A program made the position numbers and the translations under genes. Below, one piece after another: positions 47,917-58,513 of a stretch of DNA of 64,000 nucleotides. The notes beneath the pieces are model-generated. The model did not search any database. It was not told where the DNA came from and was given only the letters and a program-made list of their open reading frames with translations. The stretch's first letter is position 1. Each line of letters begins with the position of its first letter. Where the stretch lies: the NCBI GenBank assembly GCA_037367405.1, contig JAZKJV010000683.1, positions 310,001-374,000 of the forward strand. Reading direction: 5' to 3'. The DNA comes from Ottelia alismoides (taxonomy: Eukaryota; Streptophyta; Magnoliopsida; Alismatales; Hydrocharitaceae).

Positions 47917-47934
47917 CCTGGTCGCTATACCAGG
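47917..47934 (+). other. Conserved U5-like hairpin (CCTGGT / ACCAGG)
   Basis: Perfect 6-bp arms around CGCTAT, directly after CTCCTTGTGTTCGAC. The same block occurs near the 3' end of the other A and C LTRs (for example 12370, 53803-53820, and inverted at about 1990, 2675, 13665 and 14865). A similar TTCGACCCTGG tract is known from Athila-group LTRs. Confidence 0.6.
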
Positions 47935-48081
47935 TTAAATAAATAGTGAACTGCTTATGTGCTTTGATTTCCTGATCGGTTTATTAGGTGGTTTATTTTT
48001 CTTGTGACCGAGTCGATTGATTAGGGACAACGACACTTCATAATTTTCCACCTTAGTTGATCGAGTTCTTGCGTGTCATTA

Positions 48082-49646
48082 GCGCTCTGGTGGAGAATGT
48101 AGACTGTCTCGATTCGACACCCACGATGCCCCTCGAAGGTATGAATCTACTCCTACTGTCACCAGGAGTGTCTTCGAAGACCTAGGTTAGGGGTTTGAAG
48201 GGGGAAGAGAGATCAAAATTCAAATGGAAGGTCGAAGGTGTTTTTATACACATTGACGAGCGGGCTTCAAAGATCGATGAATATCGCCCCAATCGTAACT
48301 CCAATCCTCGAGATTAAGCCTGGGCGTGTAAGTTGGCGAAACAAGGAGCAAAAGTCGAGAAGTGATCGACATGAAATGTGCAAGGTTTGGCCTCGAAAAA
48401 TCCACGAAATCAGAAAAAATGAGGTATGATAAAGAAAAGATGTCGGTCAGAGAGTTAACCAAGGTCAACCAATGGGAGGCTCTGATTGGTCCACATGAAC
48501 CAACCGAAAAAATCCTTGGAAAAAATATTTAGATATTCGATTAAAAAATAAATGATTTTATTAATTTAGGTTATAAAACAAAAAATATTTATTATTTTTT
48601 GAATTATTTTATCATTATTTTTATTTATTTTTTGAGGTATAGAATTACAATTTACTTTTTAAGGGCTATATATAGGTATATTCATCTATATATTTTAATA
48701 TTTTATATTTTTTGTATTTTTAATTTTATTAATTAAATTTAATATTATATAAATTTATAACATAATTTTATACACTTAAATGTATTTTTATTGTTATGAT
48801 ATGAAATATGCACTTAAATAATTAGGTCTATTAATTATATAGGTATTGATATAGCTATTTTATCTATATGTCTTCTTTACATATTTTATTTTAAGGTTTT
48901 CTTTATGATTTTATTCCAATTTTAATATGCATGTATATTATAAATAATATTTACAAAATTATAAAAATATAAAATAATAAAAATATAGAATAATAAATAA
49001 AATGTATATTTTAATTGGTACAAGTATACAATAGGGGTCCAAACATTAACTTTCACTTCGTAACTTCAAAAAATATGAAACTACCTTCATTAAATAGTTT
49101 ATTAAAAGTTATATACAATTAAAGGTGATTTGATATATTTTGAGTTTTTATTTGAGAGATATGGGTATGGTAATTTGGGATTTTGGAATCTTATTTAGAT
49201 TGTATTTTGTACACTCTATATTATTTTTTAGTGAAATTAATTTTGTATTTTTTTATTTAATTATCTACAACTTTCATGTTCAAAGTTTCTTTATTTGAGG
49301 TATAAAAAGTGAAACTAAAAATAGGTCCCAAAAAAATATAAAAATAAATTAAATGAAAGAGGTTTTTATTGGATTTTAGCCCTTATCTCTCCTACTTTAT
49401 TCCTTGTTGACATAGTCATCGAGATGCCTAGGTTTTGGGGTGTAGGATCATAAAATATTTTCAATATTTTATTATTTTTTTCTTTTCGTTATTCTATATT
49501 TTTGGCTTTAAAAATTGTATTTTATACATTATTTACACAATGATGCATGAATGTTAAAATACCTTAATTAAGGGTATTTAAACGCATTTACTAGGGTATT
49601 GAAGACCAAAATGATAGAATAAAGATTATGAAATGGACATTCATCA
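48082..49646 (-). mobile_element. B-type LTR fragment hosting element X
   Basis: Matches the first 1.5 kb, in LTR sense, of the B LTRs at 7012 and 23401. Shared tracts include the GGTCAACCAATGG-GGTCCACATGAACC region, AATAGGGGTCCAAA-ATTAACTTTCA, TTGAGTTTTTATTTGAGAGATA and the end GACCAAAATGATAGAATAAAG to ATTCATCA at 49646. It is cut on the left exactly where X's LTR ends. The other part of this LTR lies beyond X's 5' end, outside the window. It has an inverted TTAACC/GGTCAA pair at 48455-48468 and a TTTTTATA box at 48241-48247, 208 bp apart. Confidence 0.82.
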
Positions 49647-50441
49647 CCTGTTAATTTTATTAGTATTTTGACTTAATGATATTTTTATATTTTTATATAT
49701 ATTTTAGAAGATTTTTAGAAAAGAAATTAAGGTAATCGAGTTTACGGTTATTTAATTAAAAATCTAAGAAGTTTTACATATAGTACATATATACAAGGGA
49801 GCCCAAACACAAAAACTCATCTGTTTTATTCGAATATTTTTCTAATAATATAATATCAAGTATAAAACAAAGTTTAAAAGTTAGTTTGGTTCATTTGGAT
49901 TTTTATAAATAGTTATGAGCCTCTGAAGTCAATTTTTGTGGCTTTTTCAGTTTATTGTGATATTTTATTTTTATCTTGAATTATTTTTATAATATTTTTA
50001 TAAAATAATATATTTTTTTGTGAATAACTTTTGTAAAAAATTATTTGGAATTTTCTTAGTGATAAATAAAATAGGTGAAATATTTACGTTGTGAAAAATG
50101 CAGTTAATTATATTTTTGGTCTTGATTTTCTTGATATTTTTTTTTGAAATTAGGATCCTTATCTCCCCCTACTTATTTATTTTGTCGACCACGTCAACAT
50201 TGACCGGGTCTCGGGGTTAGGATCAGTCTGTATATATTTTATATCTACAACCTTCTTTTTTTATTTTTTATTTTTCTTTTTATCTTTATTCTTTTATTTT
50301 GGATAAAATAAGTGTTAAATATATAATATTAATATTTGTGATTAGAATGGTAACTAGTTGGAATTAGTGATTATTTACATGAATTTTACGATGATTTTAG
50401 CCAAAACAAAAGAATAAAGGAGGTGAATCACATATTCATCA
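49647..50441 (-). mobile_element. C-type LTR fragment (D) hosting the B-type LTR
   Basis: AT-rich sequence ending CATATTCATCA at 50441, with the CTTATCTCCCCCTACTT block, a damaged dyad (GTCAA-CA-TTGAC near 50193) and the ATCAGTCTGTATATATTTTA tract of C-type LTR starts. Only the first about 800 bp, in LTR sense, are in the window. No ORF. Confidence 0.75.
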
Positions 50442-50611
50442 GATAACAAGCAAGAAAGTCTAAGGGCTAAATATGCAATTATTCCAGCAAGCACAAGCAT
50501 CACACGTGACTCATAGTTCATAGGGGCATATACGCAAATATCAAAACATAACATTCATATAATAATAGTTGAAAAGTTTAGGGTAAATACCACAAATATC
50601 CCAATAATCAG
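50442..50611 (-). mobile_element. Old LTR fragment (V), left part
   Basis: Short stretch with CTAAGGGCTAAATATGCAATT and AGGGGCATATACGCAAATAT, the type of repeated 'remaining sequence' words found in A-type LTR ends on the minus strand (compare 15560-15830). It is interrupted on the right by element W and apparently resumes at 62990. Confidence 0.6.
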
Positions 50612-50826
50612 TGATGAATCCCCATTCATCACTCTTTATCCTTTTATTTTCGCTAAATATCTTGGCAAAACACCATGTATATAGCTGTAAATACAATAAG
50701 TTACCAATAAGCATGCATGTGTTAAGATTCAATAATTAGCATGTATTTGTGCAAAAATAAAAGAATAAAGAATAAAAAAGAGGGAAATATTTAGAATAAA
50801 TATTGAGTGACCTGAACCCAAGAGAG

Positions 50827-50841
50827 GGTCCAAAATGGACC
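50827..50841. promoter_or_regulatory. U3 15-bp dyad, variant GGTCCA-AAA-TGGACC
   Basis: 215 bp from the LTR start. One position per arm differs from GGTCAA/TTGACC (A to C with T to G), keeping perfect symmetry. The 3' LTR has the same sequence at 59852-59866. Confidence 0.65.
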
Positions 50842-51452
50842 TGATCGCCAAATAAAATAAGTAGAGAGAGATAGGGCCACTCTACCTTATACATATTTAT
50901 CACTTATGTATATAATTTATTTTTACAAAAATAAAAACAAAAGGGTGTTTTTATTCCATCGTATATACTTCTAAAATCAAAACAAAAATAAAAAAATAAA
51001 AGAAAAATAAAATTCTTTCTCTACAACCGTGTACATAATATATGTATATATGTATCATTCCATATTTAATTTGTACTTATAAATAAATAATAAAAATAAA
51101 ACAAAAAATATTTTAAACCCTAAAAATTATGTTGTAAATAAATAAAATACAAAATTGGGTTATTTATACAAAAATAAGAAAATAAAAATAATTGTACAAA
51201 ATACATAGGTATATTATACTTGTATATAATACATTATACTGTATATAGATTAATTTATTTTTTTCATAAAAATAAATAAAAATCACAAAAAAATCCTTGA
51301 AAAATAATAAACATTTTTTTATTTTATTCATTTTTTTCATTTAATTCATTTGTTATTTTTAATCTATTTATTTTTAATCTTCCAACTATTTTGTCGTTTA
51401 GCCTATTTTGTCTTCCTCCTCCGCCGCTCGGGATAGGTCCACGTCAGATTGG

Positions 51453-51466
51453 TTGACTCGGGTCAA
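51453..51466. promoter_or_regulatory. W-box-like inverted pair (TTGACTCGGGTCAA)
   Basis: Head-to-head TTGAC boxes, 204 bp upstream of the TATA box at 51670. Confidence 0.6.
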
Positions 51467-51669
51467 CTGACCCCAATGCCACATTTGTGGCTCGAATTTG
51501 GTTTTGCTCGCTTTTCTCCGATTTATCTCTGCCCGATCTGATCGATTCCTTCTCCCATTTGCAGCTCCAAATACCAAGGGTAGATCCACGATCCACGCCC
51601 AATGATTTTCTTAGGGGTCTGACCCTCGGTTTGCGCGCCCATGTTCCATCTTTCTCGGATCCTGCTGCA

Positions 51670-51675
51670 TATAAG
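51670..51675 (+). promoter_or_regulatory. TATA box of W's 5' LTR
   Basis: TATAAG in GCTGCATATAAGACCTCC, conserved in the 3' LTR at 60678-60683. This copy would drive the genomic transcript. Confidence 0.65.
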
Positions 51676-53981
51676 ACCTCCTGGAGACCCATTTTCTTCC
51701 GCATCTTTGGCCTCCTCCTCGTCTTCGATGACCTCCACCTCTTCTCATAAGTGACAACGTACGACAGAGCGTGTAACAGCGAGGTTTCGAGCGTCGTAGC
51801 CCTAGATCCAACGTCCATTCCGCCATGCTCCGTCGCGAGGTGAGCCCAACCTTTGGTCCAGTCGACCCATCGAGGCAAAGACCTCTGGAGGTCCCTGACC
51901 TCCAACCCAGACGACTTCGCCCATCAGGTAGTGTCATTTTAGTCTTAGCCGCATTAAAGTCGTGTTTTTAGGTTTTGGTCAACCGTAGTCGTTCAACTGC
52001 GTTCACAGTTATCGGGCCCTCCTTTCGTTGTCCTGACAACCCGACCACCTCCATGAGACTTCTCCCTATCTTCCACGCCCCTCCATTTACCTCGTTCGCC
52101 CCAGGAACGAGCTTCTAGGTCCTCCTCCGCCGTCGCCTTGCCGGAGGGCTACGCCCCGCCTCATCCTCCACCCATTCCATGTACTAACGGGTCGAGACAC
52201 TTTGCCTTTGACCCTGTGATTCATATGTGTAGGTTTAGCATTCAGAGGTCCTCATTTGGAGGTGCATACATAAGCGCACAACCGCTCCAGCACCACAGTG
52301 TTGCTAGGCCATTCTTGATGTTCTCAACCTCATCGGAGCTTCGTAGTCGTTGCGGACAGTCGCCAGCATTCTTTTCCCCACCTGAGCAGCCCAGGAGGAC
52401 ATTCCTGTAACATATATCGATCGAGCGAAGCTCGACGGTGGCGAGTTCTTCGCTGCTCTTCTAGAGATCGTCTCCACCGTTAGATCGAGGCCCCTCACAG
52501 TTCTAATCATCACCATCCTTTATCCAAGGCGTCTCAACCGTCTGATCCATCTGAGGATCAGTTGTTAGCCGTCCATCGCCGAACTGATATCTCTTGTATT
52601 CAGTCGTCCAATCTTAAGTGGAGTGTTGTCGACCGTTGGATCGTCAATAAAGAAGGGTATTTGCACTTAGGCCCTCCTCCCTGTTTACATCTCCGCATTA
52701 GTCCTGTAAATTTTTTTAGCAGTTATTTTTAGTTTGGTTATTTTGCACTTAAGACTCTATGCTTTTCGTATTTTGCACTCTAGTCCTTCCATCTGTGTAG
52801 CACGTGGTTCCCCCACGTGATTTTGGGGATATTTGCATGTTTTCACTTGGACCACATCATTGTTACTGAATGGATGTTTATAAATAGAAATCGTAATTAT
52901 ACCCCTGAGTGCCTAATTCACGTACCGCCCACGTGTGGATCTGGTTGTTTTGCAAATTGAGCCCTATCTTCTTCCCACGTGTTACTGTTTGATGCTAACT
53001 TTTCAATAATTGCATATAGGTCCATGCATGCTGTATGTTTGATTTTTTATTGAATAAATATCAAATATCGTCCAAAATTTGTGAAATTTCTACACATGGC
53101 TCCCGCCATGGTGTAGAAATTTCTGTGAATTTTCGGTTGTATTTTGTTTCCATTTAGTATTTTTAAATATTCAAAAACCCTAAAAATTGTTACTGTTTGT
53201 TTTAAAATCAATTAAAAATATTAAAAGTCCACTGAAAAATTCCAAAAATATTCCTGTTTGTTTGTTTGTTTTGAAATGTTTTTGCTTCAATCCAATTTTT
53301 GGTTGTATTTGCGTTTATAAAAACCATAAAAATTGAAAACATTGAAAACCTTAGAAAAATCATTAAAAAATCATAAAAAAATAAAAAAAAGTGTTTTCTT
53401 CGTCTGTAGTTAGCTTTTATTTTTTATTTTATCAAAAAATTGCTGCGAATTTTATAGGCATTTTAAGTATTTTTAACTTGCCTTTACATTCGGGTTGTAT
53501 ACTGTTTAGCATTTTTGCCTTTGTTCCATTTTTAGAAATTTAATTAAAAATCATAAAATTTCAAGAAAATTAACAAAAACATCTGAATATTATAAAACTC
53601 AAAAATATTTTTATTTGAATTTTTTGGGTATTTTTATGCTTTAAATAATTGTTTTCTTATGACTTTTTAGTCCTTTTGCCCTTTTCCTGATCTTAAAAAT
53701 TCTAACAAAAAATTGAAAAATATAAAATCCACCAAATTGTTTTATGTCCTTGGATTTTTTACTACTTCGTAGCTTGCACATATCGTGCTCCTTGTGTTCG
53801 ACCCTAGTAGCTATACCAGGTAAAATAAATTAGCGAGACCGCTATTTGTTTGCTTGATTGAATTATCTTATTTTTTGGTGGTCTTCTTTTTCTGGATTGA
53901 GCCCGGTTCGAGTGGTTGAGGTCGCAACGACCATTGATACCATTCTAACCTTAGTCACTCGATTTTCGCAGCTCATCAGAA

Positions 53982-53999
53982 TGGCACCGTTGTAGGGGA
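53982..53999 (+). other. Primer-binding site of element W (tRNA-Asp-like)
   Basis: TGGCACCGTTGTAGGGGA, 3 nt after the LTR, 15 of 18 identical to the tRNA-Asp 3'-end complement. Start point for minus-strand DNA synthesis. Confidence 0.88.
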
Positions 54000-55381
54000 G
54001 CACGGCTCAGTAGTCAGCTTCCGTTTTTGTGTGATTTCTTTGCTTGATTTTCTTACATATTTTATAATAATTTTGGACTGACAAAATTTTGTTCTGACTT
54101 TCTTGTGAGGGCCCGACGAGCGAGGGCAGCTATCTTCGGAAAGCCAGGGCACACTCGTGACTTCGAGGCGGCTCGTTTCTGCATCGAGCCGTAAGAGAGC
54201 GCAGAAGAGGAAGAACAGAATTTTGGGAGTTTTAGTGTAGTTAGCTTAGCTTAGACTTTATTTTCTGCATTATTATTGTAATAATACAGGACGGACACTC
54301 TCAGACTTGGTGATTGCTTCAGGGTCTGTTTCGCCAAGCACCGGTGTGCTCGGGGGATCTCACCGTGGATTTTTTGTCGGTTTTGATTTTCTACCGCCTT
54401 TATTGCTTATCTTATTTTCGAAGGTTTTGGCCCTTAGATTTAGGATTTTCTGTGACTATGACGTAATTAATTAAGTCACAATCCCAATTATCTACCTGTT
54501 CCTATATATCGATAATTGGACTTAATTAATTAACTCACAAAGAAAAAGTTAGTTTAGTTAGGCTCAAGTCCACGTGTCATGAGGAACCACATACAGCACG
54601 TGCAGGATCCGTTGTCACGGACACCGAGTGGTTCCCAAGATCGGACTCTCGACTTAGTCTGATTAGCTAGCTATTGTGCTTATCGTGTAGAAATTGCTTC
54701 GTCTAAGATCGATTTCTTCTTGCATCATCTAGGTAGTTTAAATTTAGTCTTTATTTTATGCACGGATCACCCTGCATGTAGAGAGCTAGAGTCTGGTATG
54801 CATTTCTTACTTTGCATGGATCATCATGTTTGATCGCGCATCGACTTTTTCGCTTTCTCCCCCAATTTTGGACTTAAAATAATTAGGAGAACCGAAAAAT
54901 TCGTTAGGCGTTGTTTGATTGAAAAACATCTAAAAAAGAACAACTATAAAATTGGGACTGCTAAACTCACTTGATCTTAAAAGACACCTCACTTAAAAAT
55001 TTGTCTTGGGAGAGTAATACCCTCATTGTATGGTTTGGATGAGCGAGAGAGTGACCCGCACACTAGGATAGATCCACGCCCGAACTTTTGGTAGACTACC
55101 GACCTTTTATACGGGACAGTCTGTTAGGAGCATTGGGTTCCTACTAGCTCGCTTAATCGCTCTGATAGACTGTTTTATCACCTAAATAAAATCGGTAAGA
55201 TAAAAGACCGAACCTTTACGGTCATCAGCTCTGCGTGAGTAGGTGAATTGGGGGTTTGTTTGCCCGATCTTGTGTGTTTTCCAGATCTCATCCGCCTCCC
55301 TCCTGTTTACTTTTTTTACTACATCTCTTTCATCCCACCCTCCCTCCCTTAATTCTCATTCTCCTTTTCCATCTCTGGAAG
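54000..55381 (+). other. Element W: 5' leader
   Basis: About 1.4 kb non-coding, homologous to the leaders of Y (1826 down to 268) and Z. Blocks such as CCAAGCACCGGTGTGCTCGG, GTCACGGACACCGAGTGGTT and CGGTCATCAGCTCTGCGTGA are recognisable in Y in reverse complement. A leader this long and conserved usually carries packaging signals (family knowledge); none is defined here. Confidence 0.7.
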
Positions 55382-56044
55382 ATGGGTCACCCTCCTTTCT
55401 TACCAGATCTCCCGGCTTCTTTATCTTATCCCCATCATCCCCGTCCACTCCTGTCGGAGGTCAAAACTCCGATCGACCTTCCATCCTCTCTTTCTTCTGT
55501 GCATGATGTGCTAGACGCCCGTAGAGATCAGATTGACCAGATGCAAGACCCGGGCGATTTCACTGTTACGCTAGGATGACGGATGAGCACACCGATCAGG
55601 AAGCACAATCAGCTTCTACATTAATTCCCTTCATTCTAGACATAGAGTTCATTTAGCTATTACCGAAGTTTTCAGGGGAAGTGCACGAGGAGCCATATCT
55701 TCGTCTTTCTGAGTTTGGGGAGTGTTGTGGATCACGATCATATTCAGATATCACTTCTGAGGAGTTACAGCTTATGACATTTCGTTTCACACTTCAGGGT
55801 AGAGCCAAGAGTTGGCACAGACGGTTGGGAAGAAAGTTTACTACATGGGGTCATTTACGGTCATTGTTCTTGTAGAGATTCTACTCCATCGTAGAGCAGA
55901 GTTGATGCGGTTTATTATTAGAGATTTTACCTTAGGCCCCAAGAGCCATTGCATGATTCATGGCTGAGGTTTATTGACCTCTAGAGGAGATTTCCAGAGC
56001 ATGGAATCTCAAAGACTGACCTTGTACAAATAATCTATAGAGGG
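55382..56044 (+). pseudogene. gag: Element W: gag remnant
   Basis: ATG at 55382 opens 66 codons (MGHPPFLPDLPASL...) ending at a TGA at 55577. After a frame change the Gag domain follows: LPKFSGEVHEEPYLRLSEF (near 55660-55720), FRFTLQGRAKSWHRRLGRKF (near 55780-55840) and TTWGHLRSLFL (to 55875). These match Z's FPKFHGLATEEP, FPFSL and TSWEQL landmarks. Stops follow at 55873 and beyond. About 150 residues of Gag are recognisable, enough to classify the element but not to build particles. Confidence 0.8.
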
Positions 56045-57083
56045 ATGACCACTGAGCAGCAGACACTGGTCGATGCCTCGTGTGGTGGTTCACACCACAG
56101 TCTTGATATGGATTCACTTTGGACCATCTTTGCAGAGCTTTCTGATATCTCGTTGAGTTCCCAGTCTTCACGATATGATTTTATCGGTACAACACACGAG
56201 AGAGATGCAACACCAGTTACGTGTGATATACTTCATGAGGATTCAGAGATCACATGCCAGCCAGAGGACGTGGATACTACAACAGAGCAGACGATTGATG
56301 AGAGCCAGCCATCGTGAGTTTCCATTACCACACACTGATCGAGTTTCTGTTGGTCTTCCAACCAGAGTCTGAATCAGTTTCGTACTTCACAGTTCAGGAT
56401 TCTTGGATACCACCTCTTTTGATATTCCAAGAAACAGAGGAGGAGCCCACGTTGTTTCAGCCTTTCCAGTTTTCATGTCAGGACCACTTAGATTTTACTT
56501 CTCAGAGGTACTTCTCGGATTCATATGGATATCTCGATCTAGCCCAGCAACCAGAGCTTGATGAGAGACACCACTTTGAGATACCAGACATTGAGTGTCC
56601 CGTATGTGAGCCTTTTTGTCCTCCACTTTGATGAGATAGATATATTTTGAGGATCAGATGATATCCAGCATTGCCGCAGCTCGAGGATCAGTTTCAAACA
56701 CTTCTACAGCTTCCGCATTGTTGACCAGTACCATTTCCTATTTCCAGATTGTACAGAGGCCATTTTCAGCTGATGAGGCATTTTAGTGTGAGGAGTAGGT
56801 GCTTGACAGTGACGTAGATTCCCAGTTAGATTCTGATTCCTCTTTCTTCATCGATGATTTCGCATTACTCCCCGAGGGGTATCTACGGGAGAATGCCACA
56901 TACGCTTTGTACTCGGTTTCACTTATTGGATGTGTATCTGATCTGTCAGATCATGAGATCGAGGCTTCTGATATTTCTGATCTTTTTGAGTCTGAGTTTT
57001 CTCTCCTCGACGACCCTCATGAGGATGAGCCGATCTTTGAGATATTCGATGATCTATCTGATTTTTCTCCATTATGTGCATAA
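56045..57083 (+). pseudogene. Element W: acidic Ser/Asp/Phe-rich coding region of unknown function
   Basis: Three open stretches (56045-56317, 56314-56631, 56799-57083), each in a different frame and all with the same unusual make-up: rich in Asp, Glu, Ser and Phe, poor in Lys and Arg. Examples are DSLWTIFAELSDISLSSQSS, QETEEEPTLFQPFQFSCQDH and DLFESEFSLLDDPHEDEPIF. This suggests one ancestral reading frame of about 1 kb split by frameshifts. It lies where protease and RT should be. Z's acidic linker (29202-29603) has the same character, so it may be an enlarged form of that linker. No known domain is recognised. Confidence 0.55.
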
Positions 57084-57581
57084 GATATCGGTTTTCTAAG
57101 TGAGTCTCATGATCTTGACTTTCCGCACCTTTTTGAGACGGTGATTAATGGGGAGGATTCCATGATTGATCCTTCTTTCTTCCACATTTGATTTCTTCGG
57201 CTCTACCCTTCCACTCCATTCTGATCTCGAGCCGATGATTTCATTTGTTCTACCGGATTCTGATCTTATCTTCCTATCTCTTTACCCGGTAGCAAACACC
57301 TGCCTGATTTCTTATTTGGGTCTCATCGTTTACACTGTTGACCTCGTTGTTGTTCTCATACCGAGACTACAACGACATTACGGTATTCGCCTTACAGATA
57401 CCATCCTGAACCTTGATACTGCGTTGTCCTAGCCTTTGCGCCCAGCTAGGGGCGTAAACTTTAGCGCTTGTTGAGAGGCACCTCGACATTGTCTACTTTG
57501 TATATACGTATTTCGTCTTGAGTTGTTCCTTGTTTCTTTGCTTTTGTTTTACACCCCAGGTTTCGTTTAGGATTATTTTTG
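57084..57581 (+). other. Element W: end of coding-like region and conserved post-pol motif
   Basis: 57084-57432 continues weakly coding-like (DLDFPHLFETVINGED near 57115) and then loses character. At 57441-57480 the tract GGGGCGTAAACTTTAGCGCT followed by TGTTGAGAGGCA matches the 'gacgttaaac...agcgcttgttgggaggcaacc' tract that in Athila-type elements follows the pol stop (family knowledge). Its presence shows that pol was deleted internally while the sequence downstream was kept. Confidence 0.6.
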
Positions 57582-57920
57582 CTATACTTAGGATGTACTT
57601 TATCCTAAGTATAGGGGGTGTAGACACCAAGTTGTTCATTCTCGTTCTGTTTCATTACTCATGTTGTTGCCTATACTTAGGGATCCTTCACCCTAAGTAT
57701 AGGACGAGTGATGTCGTCCTTTTATTCTTGTATGTATTTGTCGCAGTATCTTCTATTCCTTCACTTGTCCCTCAACTGTTGATATTCTTTTGTATACGTA
57801 GGGATCTTTTACCCTAAGTATGGGGGGACAAATTGATTCATTGATTTCGTATATTATCTTCCTCGGTCTTCCTCATTTGTAAAGTCTTCTATGCTTAGGA
57901 TCACTGGATCCTAAGTATAG
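57582..57920 (+). other. Element W: array of four polypurine-like hairpins
   Basis: H1 57582-57614: CTATACTTAGGAT / ATCCTAAGTATAG around GTACTTT (same loop as X). H2 57671-57702: CTATACTTAGGG / CCCTAAGTATAG. H3 about 57793-57832: TACGTAGGG / CCCTAAGTA. H4 57889-57920: CTATGCTTAGGATC / GATCCTAAGTATAG with one wobble pair. The 3' arms continue as AAGTATAGGGGG (57607), AAGTATAGG (57695), AAGTATGGGGGG (57826) and AAGTATAGGGGG (57913), imitating the polypurine tract at 59638. Confidence 0.78.
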
Positions 57921-58004
57921 GGGGGATCACAGACTTCCATTCATTTATTTTTTATTCTTTGAGTCATTGTAGTATAGGATCCTTTTCACTTCCCTATACT
58001 AAAC

Positions 58005-58112
58005 ACGAGTTATGTCTACTTCATCTCTCTTGATCCACTCTAAGGACATCGTTAGAGCTAAAGTATAGGGGGGTGTTGTATATATTTCATATATACTTTA
58101 GCCATAACTCGT
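58005..58112 (+). other. Element W: paired arms around a fifth polypurine-like copy
   Basis: ACGAGTTATG (58005-58014) pairs exactly with 58103-58112. Inside, GCTAAAGTATA (58057-58067) pairs exactly with TATACTTTAGC (58092-58102). AAGTATAGGGGGG is at 58061-58073. Confidence 0.75.
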
Positions 58113-58513
58113 ACTTTGTGTGAGTATGTTAATAAATCAAAAGGATACAATTCTTTTACCTAAAAAACCATAAAAATTTAAAATTTTTCCTGAACATAAA
58201 AATTCTTTCTTGCACATACATAACTATTTATAAAAAATATTTTTATACAAATGTTTTGTAAAAATGTTTTGTGTAAAGAGTTTGTAAATATTTTGGTATC
58301 AAAATTATATATAGTACAAAATTTTTGTAAATTGTTTGAAAAACAAAAGTTTGCAAAAAAACCCTTGCGTAAATATGTGTAAAATTTTGCAAAACTTCAT
58401 GCATTCATTCATTCAAACATTTTTCAAAAATTGTGCACATCTTCCAAAAATATTTTTGTATATATTTGTACAAGTTTTTCTGAATTATAGTTGACATTTA
58501 AACTGGCCTAGAA

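Larger units (their letters stand above)
13189..48081 (+). mobile_element. Element X (partial, Athila-like Ty3/gypsy) as a whole
   Basis: Plus-strand element whose visible parts are RT (13189-13491), RT palm to integrase (40556-42649), 3' UTR and polypurine tract (42650-44731) and 3' LTR (44732-48081). Z (13492-40550) interrupts it, and Y cuts off everything upstream. The 5' LTR, gag and protease are outside the window. It was inserted in a B-type LTR that resumes at 48082. The coding part has at least five in-frame stops and frameshifts, so it is dead. Confidence 0.85.
44732..48081 (+). mobile_element. Element X: 3' LTR (A type)
   Basis: 3350 bp from TGATGAATCCCTGATTCTCA to GTGTCATTA, a one-base change from TCATCA. 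It is uninterrupted, so it is a good reference for the A type: U3 dyad at 44952, AT-rich tract to 45500, W-box-like pair at 45532, TATA at 45752, GC-rich core to 46850, then AT-rich U5-like sequence ending with the GTTCGACCCTGGT hairpin at 47917-47934. To the right a B-type LTR resumes, so GCGCT (48082-48086) should be one copy of X's target duplication. An ORF-rich core (45827-46681) has no consistent reading frame in sister LTRs. Confidence 0.9.
50612..53978 (+). mobile_element. Element W: 5' LTR (A type)
   Basis: 3367 bp from TGATGAATCCCCATTCATCA to GCTCATCA. It has the U3 dyad (50827), W-box-like pair (51453), TATA (51670), GC-rich core (51400-52660) and an AT-rich end with the TTCGACCCTAGTAGCTATACC block (53795-53820). 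Fully aligned with the 3' LTR. ORFs of up to 153 codons on the minus strand in the core are present in both LTRs only because the LTRs are copies. Confidence 0.92.

Noticed and set aside
51444..51905. 153-codon minus-strand ORF in W's LTR, partly repeated at 60563-60913
   Set aside because: Both are in the two LTRs of one element, so they are copies of the same DNA. Frames break at different places and no domain is recognisable.
57084..57817. Envelope-like ORF after pol, as in some Athila elements (57166-57432, 57518-57817)
   Set aside because: The hydrophobic stretches are short, overlap the hairpin array and are not shared with X or Z; no signal peptide or consistent transmembrane pattern can be argued.
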